Origin: Melioribacteraceae bacterium
GTDB taxonomy: Bacteria > Bacteroidota > Ignavibacteria > Ignavibacteriales > Melioribacteraceae
Length of the DNA: 58,605 nt
Assembly: GCA_024103215.1 (NCBI GenBank)
Contig: JAGFIY010000030.1
Coordinates: 1-58,605, forward strand
Direction of reading: 5' to 3'
The position numbers and the translations under genes were made by a program. Within the stretch, counting starts at the first letter, position 1. The number at the start of each line of letters is the position of its first letter. This document shows, one piece after another, positions 1 to 8,613 of the stretch. The notes under the pieces are model-generated. The model saw only the letters and a program-made list of their open reading frames with translations. It made no database searches and was not told the DNA's origin.

Positions 1-1
1 A

Positions 2-250
2 TTGACGATGTCAGTATCCGGGTTGCACACTGATTGCGTCGAACAGGTCGGCAGCGATGCCTACCTGCTCACTTACACCTACGGCACCGACCACCAGCGC
101 GCGAAAAGCGAGCTGAAAAGGAACGGGATCAGCATTGAAACGCGGATCTATTGCGGGGCTTATGAAGAGCAGCGCCTGCCCGGCACCACCAACAAGATCC
201 ATTATGTGAACGGCCCCGGCGGACTGAGTGCCATGCTCGTGCAGGCCTAA
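2..250 (+). pseudogene. RHS/YD-repeat protein fragment, truncated
   Basis: The 82 residues resemble the stretch just before the RHS-repeat-associated core: a YTYGTDHQR segment, a GAYEEQ segment and KIHYVNGPGGLSAMLVQ, matching the usual pattern 'FTYGPDxQR...YxGxYEE...xIHYxxGxxGLAAI'. In intact RHS proteins the chain continues into the core and a variable toxin or adhesin tip. Here a stop follows at once, so the right part is missing. The left part is cut by the window edge, so the true start is unknown. Base composition is clearly GC-rich with mostly G/C third positions, unlike the AT-rich DNA that begins at the stop codon. It could be a displaced RHS remnant, a recently acquired piece, or an assembly join. 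Family recognition is from motifs only. Confidence 0.6.
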
Positions 251-271
251 AAATATTTTTACTTATCTTAT

Positions 272-2518
272 TTAGTTGTCGTATTTGATGTAATCTGTCG
301 TTGTAATAAATTGTGCTGCCCAGTCAGCAAATATTCTGGTTTGAGATGTTGTAAGATTGTAGGTATATTCAGCTAAACTATTTACAGCGTCAGGGTCAGC
401 GAGGTTGTAGATTGCGCTCATCATTTCTTCATGTTTGGTATGTCTTTGTGCGTTTTCTGAGAAGCTTGCGAATCCGTAGTCTTGTTCTATTAGTCCGTTA
501 GTTGCTGTTCCAAAATTATTTCCGTGTCCAGGTGGTCCTGATTGACCGACATCAGTGTAGTAGAAGTCTTCGTTTCCTGGTATGGTCATGTATTGCCAGT
601 CTGGGTCACTTTGATCTACTGGTTCGGATATTCTGTATGGGTAATTTCCAAGGAGTGCTACTTTTATTAGTTCTTCTGTGTTTTCTTGTTGCACACTTGG
701 ACTTATGGGGTCGCCGGTTAGTGCTTCGAAGTGTGGTGATGAGTATATGAATTCTCCTCCGGGTATTTCGTCTGGGAACATTCTTATTATGTATCCTGTT
801 CCGTGGTTGTGTGTTAGTATTCTTTTTACTTCTGCGCTTTCTAGGTCTACTAAGTCGTTTGTGTCGTTGTTGTTTTGTAGTTGGCTTCTTATTCTGTATA
901 GCTTGATTATTCCTTGGTCTTCTAGATCTTGTAGGTTTGCGTTTACTGGCTGAAAATTATTGGAGGCATTTCTTTCCCATTTATACAAATTTAAGTCCAT
1001 TGAACTTGGGTTTTCTTTGGTTGCAAAAGCAATGTTCTGATAACCACTTTTAGGAACGGGAGTAATAGTAATATTAGGATTATCAGCTGTAATATCTACG
1101 TTGATAACATCTCCGTTGTATTCATGATCTTCGCCGTCGACGTTCAAAATGATGCCGGCTACTACGTCTTCTTCCAAGATGTTTCTATGATCAATAACAA
1201 AAACGTATTGTTCTCCAGTCACGATTTTTTCTAGTTCTAGGTCTGCCGTCATTCCGTTTTGGTTGAATGGTATTGTTGTGTTGTCTGGGTTGTATCCGGT
1301 CTTTGAGCCATTGACATTAAGATTGTTTGGTAGTATTATGCTTGGACTGTATGGGTATGAATCAAAATTCAATGTAATATTATAGTTTCCTTGGCTGTCC
1401 GTATTGTCGGAGCTGTTTTGTATGTGGTTTCCGTTTGCTGTCACATTCACTCCCTGTAAATTATTCTGAGAATCATCCTTAACATTACCAGAAAGATTCG
1501 CTTGCTCTTGTACAATTCTTTGTTCTAAAACTAATTCTCCAACATCCATATCTTCAGAAAAATCAACAGTCTTACTAGAACTTCCCAAATTATCACCAGT
1601 CAAAATAACACTAGCTTCATTAAATTCTATCAGTTCGTCATCCGGATTTTGTGGGTTTACGAAATAGTCATAAACTATCCCATCAACATCAAATGTTCCT
1701 CCACTCACACTCACATAACTGTAGGTATTTCCATCAAGTTTTATTTCAGCTTGCATCCCTTCCAAATCAATCTCCGGCGCGGGATTGCTTGTATAACTTC
1801 CTTGAATAGAAGCACTTTTTTGTCGTGCAATCTGTTCTAATTCAACATCAAAAGTCTGACTAACATTTTCTATTGCCTCTTCAGTAACCGCATATGTTCC
1901 ATCCAATGAAACAAATTTAATTGTGATCATTCCGTATGATGTTTTGTTAAAACTTCCACTCCCGCTGCTATACTCAACTCTTGCTGAATAACTGCTCCCA
2001 TCCAACTGTATCATCTTCTTTGTTTCAGTGAAGCTATTTGATGATATTCTGTAGAAGTATATGCCGGCTGCACCTAATCCGCTAACTTCAAATCTATGTG
2101 AACCAGATCCATAATAGCTGTTTGAATAAATGATTCTGCCTATTACATCGAATATCTCAAATCTAAACTCTTCTTTGTAGGCTGAGTAATACTCTATTAT
2201 TGTAGATGGATTGAATGGATTTGGGTAGTTTTGACTCAAGGAATAGCCCCCGGGATTATACGGTTCGTCATTGGCAACAGAAGTTAGAAGATTTTCAAAA
2301 CCCCACAAACCATCGGCATCGGTTGTGTCCTTTCCGTAGACAACATCCGGGTGGTCTTTATCGGAGATTTTTATTTCGATGTTTGGGATACCGGATCCCT
2401 CAAAACGTGAGTCGGAAGTCTTTCCGTTAATGTTTATTGTTTGTGCCCACGTATTTATAGGCTGAGAGGTTATTATAAAAAATATTAGGAAAGCAAGTAC
2501 CGGGCATTTTGATGTCAT
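272..2518 (-). CDS. Secreted multidomain protein with internal T9SS-like domain and carboxypeptidase-regulatory-like repeats
   Basis: A 748-residue protein with a signal peptide (about residues 1-26, ending TWAQ). A short CarboxypepD-reg-like segment follows (about 28-80). Residues 92-172 look like a T9SS type A sorting domain (NYPNPFNPSTII, FEIFDVIGR, GIYFYRI), but this lies near the N-terminus rather than at the end. Next come further Ig/carboxypeptidase-regulatory-like units (for example LSGNVKDDSQNNLQGVNV at roughly 345) and a C-terminal region of about 280 residues that I do not recognise. It is probably exported and surface or matrix associated. Codon use changes abruptly along the gene: T-ending codons dominate in 945-1215 and 1441 onward, while AAC/GAC/ATA/CTA-type codons dominate in about 545-945 and most of 1215-1440. 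The stop is 20 bp from the GC-rich RHS fragment. No function is claimed. Confidence 0.75.
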   Translation of the reverse strand: MTSKCPVLAFLIFFIITSQPINTWAQTININGKTSDSRFEGSGIPNIEIKISDKDHPDVVYGKDTTDADGLWGFENLLTSVANDEPYNPGGYSLSQNYPNPFNPSTIIEYYSAYKEEFRFEIFDVIGRIIYSNSYYGSGSHRFEVSGLGAAGIYFYRISSNSFTETKKMIQLDGSSYSARVEYSSGSGSFNKTSYGMITIKFVSLDGTYAVTEEAIENVSQTFDVELEQIARQKSASIQGSYTSNPAPEIDLEGMQAEIKLDGNTYSYVSVSGGTFDVDGIVYDYFVNPQNPDDELIEFNEASVILTGDNLGSSSKTVDFSEDMDVGELVLEQRIVQEQANLSGNVKDDSQNNLQGVNVTANGNHIQNSSDNTDSQGNYNITLNFDSYPYSPSIILPNNLNVNGSKTGYNPDNTTIPFNQNGMTADLELEKIVTGEQYVFVIDHRNILEEDVVAGIILNVDGEDHEYNGDVINVDITADNPNITITPVPKSGYQNIAFATKENPSSMDLNLYKWERNASNNFQPVNANLQDLEDQGIIKLYRIRSQLQNNNDTNDLVDLESAEVKRILTHNHGTGYIIRMFPDEIPGGEFIYSSPHFEALTGDPISPSVQQENTEELIKVALLGNYPYRISEPVDQSDPDWQYMTIPGNEDFYYTDVGQSGPPGHGNNFGTATNGLIEQDYGFASFSENAQRHTKHEEMMSAIYNLADPDAVNSLAEYTYNLTTSQTRIFADWAAQFITTTDYIKYDN
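2003..2245 (-). other. Internal T9SS type A sorting-like domain (residues about 92-172)
   Basis: This segment of the 748-residue protein contains the NYPNPFNPSTII opening, FEIFDVIGRII, and GLGAAGIYFYRI closing with KKMIQLD, the order seen in T9SS C-terminal sorting domains. In this protein about 575 more residues follow it. Known T9SS sorting domains act at the extreme C-terminus, so this copy may be only a structural beta-sandwich or a relic of a fusion. Confidence 0.6.
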
Positions 2519-2869
2519 AATCTACACCGTTTGTTATCTTATAAACTTTGTTAAATATAAACAGATAATAGAATAATTTCAGAATTTTATAGATTTTTCA
2601 ACAGAGCAGAGGGTAAGGTTATTAGCAATCAGCAAAGAATGATGAAGCAAGGTGTCAGAAGTCAGAGGGATAGAGGAATGAGCTTAAAATTTATATCCCC
2701 TTCTCTTATTTTGAGAAAGTGGATTTGGGGATAAACAAAGAGGTATAATGCGCTTGGTAATTTTCGATTTATTTTAAGTATAGATTTTAATTTTATGAGT
2801 TTACTTAATCCCAAAATCCATTTACATAAACTATTTTACGGAATCACTTATCAACTTTACAGAATAAAG
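2519..2869. other. Intergenic stretch without a gene (351 bp)
   Basis: This AT-rich region lies between the start of the secreted protein gene and the end of topA, both on the minus strand. No open frame with coding character was found. It holds one imperfect inverted repeat (2694-2733) and presumably the promoter for the 272-2518 gene near 2530-2600, where no clear consensus is visible. Confidence 0.6.
2694..2733. repeat. Imperfect inverted repeat / possible REP-like hairpin
   Basis: The outer arms TATCCCC (2694-2700) and GGGGATA (2727-2733) are perfectly complementary. Inside them TTCTC and GAGAA also pair across TTATTTT, leaving a bulge of about 9 nt on one side. Such hairpins are often dispersed short repeats in bacterial genomes, but only one copy is seen here. 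It could also contribute to termination after topA. Confidence 0.35.
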
Positions 2870-5200
2870 TTAAGATTTTTTAGACTTTCTCTTCCTTCCG
2901 GGAGTGTAATTTTTTTCAAGTTCTAAGCATTCTTCATATGTCAAACTCGAAGGCTCTCGATCTTTCGGGATTGGAATATTTTTTTTCCCCGCTTTAAGAA
3001 ACGCTCCCCACCTTCCGTTTTGAATCTGATAATTTTCATCCTCCTCAAAAACCTTGATTATCTTTTCAGCATCTTTTTTCATCTTTTCTTCAATCACATG
3101 AATTGCATCGTCAATCTGAATCGTATGAGGATCATAATCGTTTCCTAATGAATAAAACTTACCTTTGTATCTAAGATAAGGACCGAATCTTCCGATAGCT
3201 GCAACAACTTCTTCGCCGTCATAATCACCCACTGTTCTCGGAAGTTTGAACAGTTCCAGTGCTTCTTCAAGAGTGATCTGCTCAAGTTTTTGCCCGGATC
3301 TAAGTCCCGCATATTCAGGCTTAGCTTCAGGATCATCGAGATCCGTCAACTGTGCAACCGGACCGAATCGAGCCATTCTAACAGAAACTTGTTTTTTTGT
3401 TTTAGGATCTATTCCCAATATTCTTTCGCCCGACACTCTTTCACTTGTTTCTAGAGTGTGTTCAACTTGATCGTTGAAAGGATGATAAAATTCATCAAGC
3501 ATCGCATGCCAATCGAGTTTGCCTTCTGCAATATCGTCAAGTTCTTTCTCAACATGTGCTGTAAATTTATAATCCAGAATTTTCGGAAAATATTCGAGCA
3601 GGAAATCATTAACTAGCATTGCAATATCCGATGGATAGAGTTTCCCTTTTTCAGCGCCTGTTATTTCTTTTAATCTTTCCGAAACAATCTTTCCTTCCGG
3701 CGATAAAGAGAGAGAACCATACTCTCGTTCAACACCAGGTCTTTCCTCTTTAACAACATATCCCCTTTTCTGAATTGTGCTTATGGTCGGAGCATAAGTT
3801 GAAGGACGACCGATTCCTAGTTCTTCCAATTTTTTAACGAGACTTGCTTCTGTGTACCGCGGTGCGGGTCTGCTGAACCTTTCAACTGCATTAATCTTTT
3901 GGAAATTTAATTTTTCACCCTTATTAAGCGGGGGAAGAATTCCTTCGGATTCGCTGTCCCCGTTTTCGTCATCAGTAGATTCAAGATAAACATTCAAAAA
4001 TCCGTCAAATTTTATCACTTCACCTTTTGCAGTAAAATATTCATCCCTGTTTGAAAGAACTATCTTTACAGTTGTTCTTTCAATTTCAGCATCGCTCATC
4101 TGCGAAGCAATTGCACGCTTCCAAATAAGTTCATAAAGAGCTTGTTCGTCCGGGGTTCCGTTTATAGATTCTTTTTCGAAATAACTCGGTCTTATTGCTT
4201 CGTGTGCCTCCTGTGCGGATGAAGATTTAGTTTTATACTGTCTAGTGTGAGAATATTCCTTTCCGTTTCTTTTTATTATTTCATCCTTTGCAGCATTTAG
4301 GGCAAAGTCTGATAAATTCACCGAATCAGTTCTCATGTAAGTAATGTGTCCGGCTTCATATAAACTTTGAGCAACTCTCATTGTTCTTGCGACAGAAAAT
4401 CTTAATTTTCGCGATGCCTCTTGTTGGAGTGTGGAGGTTGTAAACGGTGCTGCCGGAGATTTCTTAACAGGTTTCTTTTCAAGTGAATCAATTATAAAAT
4501 CTGCATCTACACAACTATTTAAAAAATCCTCGGCTTCTTTTTGCGAATCAAATCTTTTGTTTAATTCAGCTTTAAAAATATTTTTCTTTCCGTTTGAATT
4601 GTTTCCAATGAATTCGGCGACAACTCTATATTTCGATTCGGGTTTGAAGCCATCAATCTCGCGTTCTCTTTCTACAATAAGTCTAACTGCAACCGATTGA
4701 ACTCTGCCAGCGCTCAAGGATGGTTTAACTTTTCTCCAAAGAACGGGTGATAGTTTAAAACCTACAAGCCTATCAAGAATTCGCCTTGCTTGCTGAGCTT
4801 CAACCAGGTTATAATCAATATTTCTCGGATTTTTAATCGCATTAAGAATTGCATTCTTTGTAATCTCGTGGAATATTATTCGTTTTATTTTATCATCTTT
4901 TAGTTTTAAAACTTCTTTCAAGTGCCAGGCAATTGCTTCCCCTTCACGGTCTTCGTCTGAAGCAAGCCAAACCACTTCAGCATCTTCGGCAAATTTTTTC
5001 AAATCTTTAACTACATTTTTTTTGTCTGCCGGGACTTTATACAACGGTTTAAAATTATTTTCTATTTCAACACCGTTGTTTTTCTTCTCAAGATCGCGAA
5101 CGTGACCGTAACTTGATTTAACAATAAATTCATCGCCAAGAAATTTTTCTATTGTTTTAGCTTTCGCAGGTGACTCAACTATAACCAAATTTTTAATCAT
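2870..5200 (-). CDS. topA: DNA topoisomerase I
   Basis: Type IA topoisomerase that relaxes negative supercoils through a 5'-phosphotyrosyl intermediate. The N-terminus has the Toprim opening LVIVESPAKAKTIEKFLG and the acidic DEDREGEA motif. The catalytic tyrosine sits in ITYMRTDS, near residue 290. The GRPSTYAPTISTIQKRGY segment is also canonical. The 776-residue length is normal. The C-terminus has no Cys4 zinc ribbons. Instead it carries repeats of the kind 'GRFGPYLRYKGK' and 'GRWGAFLKAGKK' and a lysine-rich tail, as in many Bacteroidota enzymes. The ATG at 5200 gives the expected N-terminus. It appears to be transcribed alone, with a terminator and a separate gene upstream. Confidence 0.97.
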   Translation of the reverse strand: MIKNLVIVESPAKAKTIEKFLGDEFIVKSSYGHVRDLEKKNNGVEIENNFKPLYKVPADKKNVVKDLKKFAEDAEVVWLASDEDREGEAIAWHLKEVLKLKDDKIKRIIFHEITKNAILNAIKNPRNIDYNLVEAQQARRILDRLVGFKLSPVLWRKVKPSLSAGRVQSVAVRLIVEREREIDGFKPESKYRVVAEFIGNNSNGKKNIFKAELNKRFDSQKEAEDFLNSCVDADFIIDSLEKKPVKKSPAAPFTTSTLQQEASRKLRFSVARTMRVAQSLYEAGHITYMRTDSVNLSDFALNAAKDEIIKRNGKEYSHTRQYKTKSSSAQEAHEAIRPSYFEKESINGTPDEQALYELIWKRAIASQMSDAEIERTTVKIVLSNRDEYFTAKGEVIKFDGFLNVYLESTDDENGDSESEGILPPLNKGEKLNFQKINAVERFSRPAPRYTEASLVKKLEELGIGRPSTYAPTISTIQKRGYVVKEERPGVEREYGSLSLSPEGKIVSERLKEITGAEKGKLYPSDIAMLVNDFLLEYFPKILDYKFTAHVEKELDDIAEGKLDWHAMLDEFYHPFNDQVEHTLETSERVSGERILGIDPKTKKQVSVRMARFGPVAQLTDLDDPEAKPEYAGLRSGQKLEQITLEEALELFKLPRTVGDYDGEEVVAAIGRFGPYLRYKGKFYSLGNDYDPHTIQIDDAIHVIEEKMKKDAEKIIKVFEEDENYQIQNGRWGAFLKAGKKNIPIPKDREPSSLTYEECLELEKNYTPGRKRKSKKS

Positions 5201-5348
5201 ATAAAATAATACCGTCTAATGTTTTGCAAAATTCGAAGTGGCAAGTAAATGAATTTAGGATAAAATTCAAAATTTATTTTATCGTGCATATGATAACAAC
5301 CGGGGATAAATTCTTTTATAACAATATGTTATTATTCAAAAAGAAATA

Positions 5349-5377
5349 AAAAACCCGGCAGCAAAAACCGGGTTTTT
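5349..5377 (-). terminator. Rho-independent terminator after the DUF1579 gene
   Basis: A perfect 10-bp stem (AAAAACCCGG at 5349-5358 with CCGGGTTTTT at 5368-5377) encloses a 9-nt loop. Read on the minus strand it is followed by a T-rich run (TTTTTTATTTC), 25 bp after the stop of the 5402-5983 gene. Confidence 0.85.
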
Positions 5378-5401
5378 AAAGGAACGAATGTTTACTTCAA
5401 A

Positions 5402-5983
5402 TTATTTTTTTGTAAAAACTATTTCCATGTTTTTAAATTCCGTTCCTTGAACTTCCATATACATTTCGAGAAGCATTGTGTTATCTTCTTTAAAATGTAT
5501 TGTCTGTTTAAATGGTTTATCTTTTCCTTCATCCATTGGATCGCAATAAGTGCCATTATAAGTAAGTGTTTTACCTTCTGCGTCATAATTGCCGGTGGCA
5601 TACATTAAACCGGTTCCCATGTTATCGATCCATGTGGAGAAAAATTCTTTCTTTGCATTATCATAACCTTCAAGACTTATTCCTTCGAAAGGCATTCCCC
5701 ACATTTCGCCGGAATGATGCATTTGCAAATATCTTCCTCCTAAAATCATTTCACCTTTTGCCTTACCTTCAGAAACTATTGGTTCAGCATCCGGCGTCAT
5801 CCAGAATTTTGCTGTATATGTATAATCACCAACACCATGAGACAACATTTCGTGTCCCCAGCTCGGTGTCATATATTCCATCCAGACTTTCTGTTCATCG
5901 GTCATCTCCTGACCTTCTTGAGAAAATATTGAACAGAATGAAGCTAATAGTAGAAACAAAACAAAAGTTGTTTGTTTTAACAT
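5402..5983 (-). CDS. DUF1579 family exported protein
   Basis: A 193-residue protein with a clear signal peptide (residues 1-21, ending IFSQ). The mature part fits the DUF1579 pattern: WEYM/HEMLSHGVGDYTYTAKFW near the start, GRYLQMHHSGEM, FEGISLEGYDNAKKEF, GTGLMYATGNYD and a closing FTKK strand. The family adopts a lipocalin-like beta barrel and has no established biochemical role. The start is supported by a strong Shine-Dalgarno (AGGAGAGGAGTT just upstream). The gene has its own terminator and a plausible upstream promoter, so it is probably monocistronic. Periplasmic location is inferred. Confidence 0.85.
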   Translation of the reverse strand: MLKQTTFVLFLLLASFCSIFSQEGQEMTDEQKVWMEYMTPSWGHEMLSHGVGDYTYTAKFWMTPDAEPIVSEGKAKGEMILGGRYLQMHHSGEMWGMPFEGISLEGYDNAKKEFFSTWIDNMGTGLMYATGNYDAEGKTLTYNGTYCDPMDEGKDKPFKQTIHFKEDNTMLLEMYMEVQGTEFKNMEIVFTKK

Positions 5984-6115
5984 AGCTAACTCCTCTCCTT
6001 TTATAAATAAAATTATTTTATGTGGATAAAAAGTGGAGGAATAAATTAAACGAATATCAACTAAGTTGCAACCACCAACTAGAATTTTCAGTAATTATTT
6101 AAGATGTGCGGGTGC

Positions 6116-7165
6116 TTATCTGATTCGGTTTTCGTATTTTTGCGCTTCATCGAATGAGTTAAAATATCCCACTCGAACGCGATACCAATTCTGATTTTTA
6201 CTGGAAATAAAAATATCCATAAGATATGCATCATGTCCGGCAGATTTTAACCTAGCCACTTCATTCTCTGCTTTTTCTTTGTTTCTCCAGGAAGATACTT
6301 GAATAGTGAATAAATTTCCGTCGGTCCAGATATTTCCTCTATAGTTTCTGTCGCTACTTCTATCATAAACAGTTGAAGGTTTTTTCTTTTCGGCGGGTGA
6401 CTTTTCCGAAGTATTTTCATTTACCATTAAAACAGGTAATTCCGTTATTTTTTCCTGTTCCTTTTTGATGCTGTCTCTTTTTGCACGCACTTTTTCAACA
6501 TCATCCGCAAGAACAGATTTCAGCTGCTTGCCTACAATAAACTTCAAAGTATCATTTGTTTCTGTTACAACAATATTTTCGGGTGTTTCCTCTTTTTTGT
6601 CTCGGTTCTCGGAAGGTTTTTGATTTAAAAGTGTTTCGAAATCGCTTTTGATTTCTATCGTTTGATCCTTTTTCACGTATGAAGTATCGATTTCTTGAGG
6701 CTGCACATTCCTTCGCGGAAGAAACTCACTTCGTTCAGCTGTGATTGAACCAGTGTTCAAATATTCTACAGCTTTCGCATAAATAATTTTAATTGTCTCG
6801 TTTGATTTAATATCGCTGGCAACTATGTCATTACCAATAATATTTGCACCGCTCGTTTCACCGATTATTCTTCCTTTATCATCGTAATAAAGAATTCCGA
6901 TTGTAGAGTAAGTTTCATCCGCGGTGTTGAATAATAAATTTGATTTGACAGAACTCACTTGTCTATTAAACGGATTTAGTTCAACCGGTTTTCTATATTT
7001 TATCATACTTCTTAAGGTAAGATTTTTATTAAGCAGTTGAATACTCGAAACATCCAAATAAACTATCTTATCCTCAAGGTCCTGGATAATAAGCCATTGC
7101 CTGCTGCTTTGAGCGAGAAGAATTGATTGGACGAAAATTGTAATAAAAAGTATTGCTTTAATCAT
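6116..7165 (-). CDS. SPOR domain-containing exported protein
   Basis: The frame is open from 7195, but the methionine at 7165 begins a good signal peptide (MIKAILFITIFVQSILLAQ), so this start is preferred. After a region of about 110 residues with mixed strands comes a charged, low-complexity linker (about residues 170-270). The C-terminus is a typical SPOR domain (LFTIQVSSWRNKEKAENEVARL ... YRVRVGYFNSFDEAQKYENRI). SPOR domains bind denuded glycan strands at division sites. The N-terminal half is not assigned. A role in cell envelope or division-site biology is an inference from SPOR alone. It is divergent from cydA. Confidence 0.8.
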   Translation of the reverse strand: MIKAILFITIFVQSILLAQSSRQWLIIQDLEDKIVYLDVSSIQLLNKNLTLRSMIKYRKPVELNPFNRQVSSVKSNLLFNTADETYSTIGILYYDDKGRIIGETSGANIIGNDIVASDIKSNETIKIIYAKAVEYLNTGSITAERSEFLPRRNVQPQEIDTSYVKKDQTIEIKSDFETLLNQKPSENRDKKEETPENIVVTETNDTLKFIVGKQLKSVLADDVEKVRAKRDSIKKEQEKITELPVLMVNENTSEKSPAEKKKPSTVYDRSSDRNYRGNIWTDGNLFTIQVSSWRNKEKAENEVARLKSAGHDAYLMDIFISSKNQNWYRVRVGYFNSFDEAQKYENRIR

Positions 7166-7216
7166 TTTTCTCAACAAAAAAAAGTAAGTTAACATTTTTT
7201 GAGTAATATTTCATTT

Positions 7217-7230
7217 TTGCGTCTAATCAA
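7217..7230. promoter_or_regulatory. Possible FNR-like half-conserved box upstream of cydA
   Basis: TTGCG-TCTA-ATCAA matches 8 of 10 specified bases of the FNR/Crp-family consensus TTGAT-N4-ATCAA. It lies in the divergent region about 37 bp before the cydA ATG. cyd operons are commonly under oxygen-responsive Crp/Fnr regulators in other bacteria. AT-rich DNA gives such matches by chance, so this is weak. Confidence 0.25.
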
Positions 7231-7266
7231 ACAATTATTATTTTAGAGTAACAAATAATTTTGATT

Positions 7267-8613
7267 ATGGATACTGAACTTTTAGCAAGACTTCAATTCG
7301 CATTTACAATTGCATTTCATTATTTGTTTCCCCCTCTAAGCATAGGTCTCGGTTTACTTCTAGTAATAATGGAAGGAATGTATTTAAAGACAAAAAGAGA
7401 ATACTTCCAAACTATGACAAAATTCTGGGTTAAAATTTTCGCCTTAATTTTCGGGATGGGTGTTGCTACGGGAATCGTAATGGAATTCGAATTTGGAACC
7501 AATTGGGCAACTTACTCTAGGTATGTGGGAGATATTTTCGGAAGTGCCTTGGCGGCGGAAGGTATTTTCGCATTCTTCTTGGAATCCGGATTTTTGGCGA
7601 TCCTTGTTTTCGGATGGAACAAAGTTGGTCCTAAAATGCATTTCTTCTCCACAATTATGGTTGCGCTCGGATCGATGATGAGTGCTGTTTGGATAATAGT
7701 TGCAAACAGTTGGCAGCAGACTCCAGCAGGTTTTCATATTGTTGGCGAAGGACTTCAAGCTCGTGCGGAAGTGACAAGTTTTTGGGAGATGGTATTAAAT
7801 CCGTCTACACTTGACCGACTTTCTCATACTCTTTCGGCATGTTTCTTAACAGGAGCTTTTTTTGTTTTAAGTGTAAGTGCATATTATATTTTAAAAAACC
7901 GTGAATTAGATATAGCCAAAGCAGGAATTAAAATTTCTCTTATTGTTGCTGCCTTAGCCTCGCTGCTACAATTGACAACCGGCCACCAAAGTGCGGTTAC
8001 GGTCAGCCATACCCAACCGGCAAAACTTGCTGCTATGGAAGCTCACTTCAACACATCTAAGTCAGCCCCGCTTTATCTATTTGGCTGGGTAAATGAAGAA
8101 AATCAGGAAGTGAATTTCGGTTTGCAGATTCCGGGTATGCTCAGTTATTTAATTTACGGTGATTCGGATGCCGAAGTAACGGGATTAAACGAATTTCCGG
8201 AAGAAGACAGACCACCGGTGAATATTGTATTTCAATCATATCATATAATGGTTGGAATCGGTTTCGGCTTAATATTGATTTCATTTTTAGGGATTTATTT
8301 CTGGTGGCGGAAAAAGTTATTCGATAAAAAATGGTATTTAATAATTTTGATTTTTTCTGTTCTCGGTCCTCAAATCGCGAATCAACTTGGATGGATCACA
8401 GCCGAGGTTGGAAGACAACCTTGGATTGTTTACGGCTTGCTCAGAACTTCGGATGCACTTTCCAAAGCAGTTGATGCAAATCAAATTTTATTTTCGCTTA
8501 TACTTTTCGGTATAATATATCTTTTACTCTTCATATTATTTATTTATCTACTCAACGATAAAATTAAAGCAGGACCTCAAAAATTAGCTCACAGCAGTTC
8601 AACGGAAGAATAA
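7267..8613 (+). CDS. cydA: Cytochrome bd ubiquinol/menaquinol oxidase subunit I
   Basis: Quinol-oxidising subunit of the high-affinity terminal oxidase, in the inner membrane. The heme b595 ligand histidine is in FAFTIAFHYLFPPLSIG (about residue 18). The second histidine is in LSHTLSACF, and the b558 methionine in YHIMVGIG. The quinol-site segment TQPAKLAAMEA and the GWITAEVGRQPW motif are both present. At about 448 residues it is a short Q-loop type, shorter than the E. coli enzyme. A TTG six bases upstream is also in frame, but the ATG at 7267 gives the usual N-terminus. It is followed at once by cydB through a TAATG overlap. Confidence 0.96.
   Translation: MDTELLARLQFAFTIAFHYLFPPLSIGLGLLLVIMEGMYLKTKREYFQTMTKFWVKIFALIFGMGVATGIVMEFEFGTNWATYSRYVGDIFGSALAAEGIFAFFLESGFLAILVFGWNKVGPKMHFFSTIMVALGSMMSAVWIIVANSWQQTPAGFHIVGEGLQARAEVTSFWEMVLNPSTLDRLSHTLSACFLTGAFFVLSVSAYYILKNRELDIAKAGIKISLIVAALASLLQLTTGHQSAVTVSHTQPAKLAAMEAHFNTSKSAPLYLFGWVNEENQEVNFGLQIPGMLSYLIYGDSDAEVTGLNEFPEEDRPPVNIVFQSYHIMVGIGFGLILISFLGIYFWWRKKLFDKKWYLIILIFSVLGPQIANQLGWITAEVGRQPWIVYGLLRTSDALSKAVDANQILFSLILFGIIYLLLFILFIYLLNDKIKAGPQKLAHSSSTEE

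Noticed and set aside
2870-3400. Missing zinc ribbons of topoisomerase I
   Set aside because: The alternative non-zinc C-terminal repeats are common in Bacteroidota topA, so this is not a defect.
5566-5985. Open frame of 139 codons on the plus strand
   Set aside because: It is antisense to the DUF1579 gene, which has a signal peptide, ribosome site and terminator; the antisense protein has no family-like pattern.
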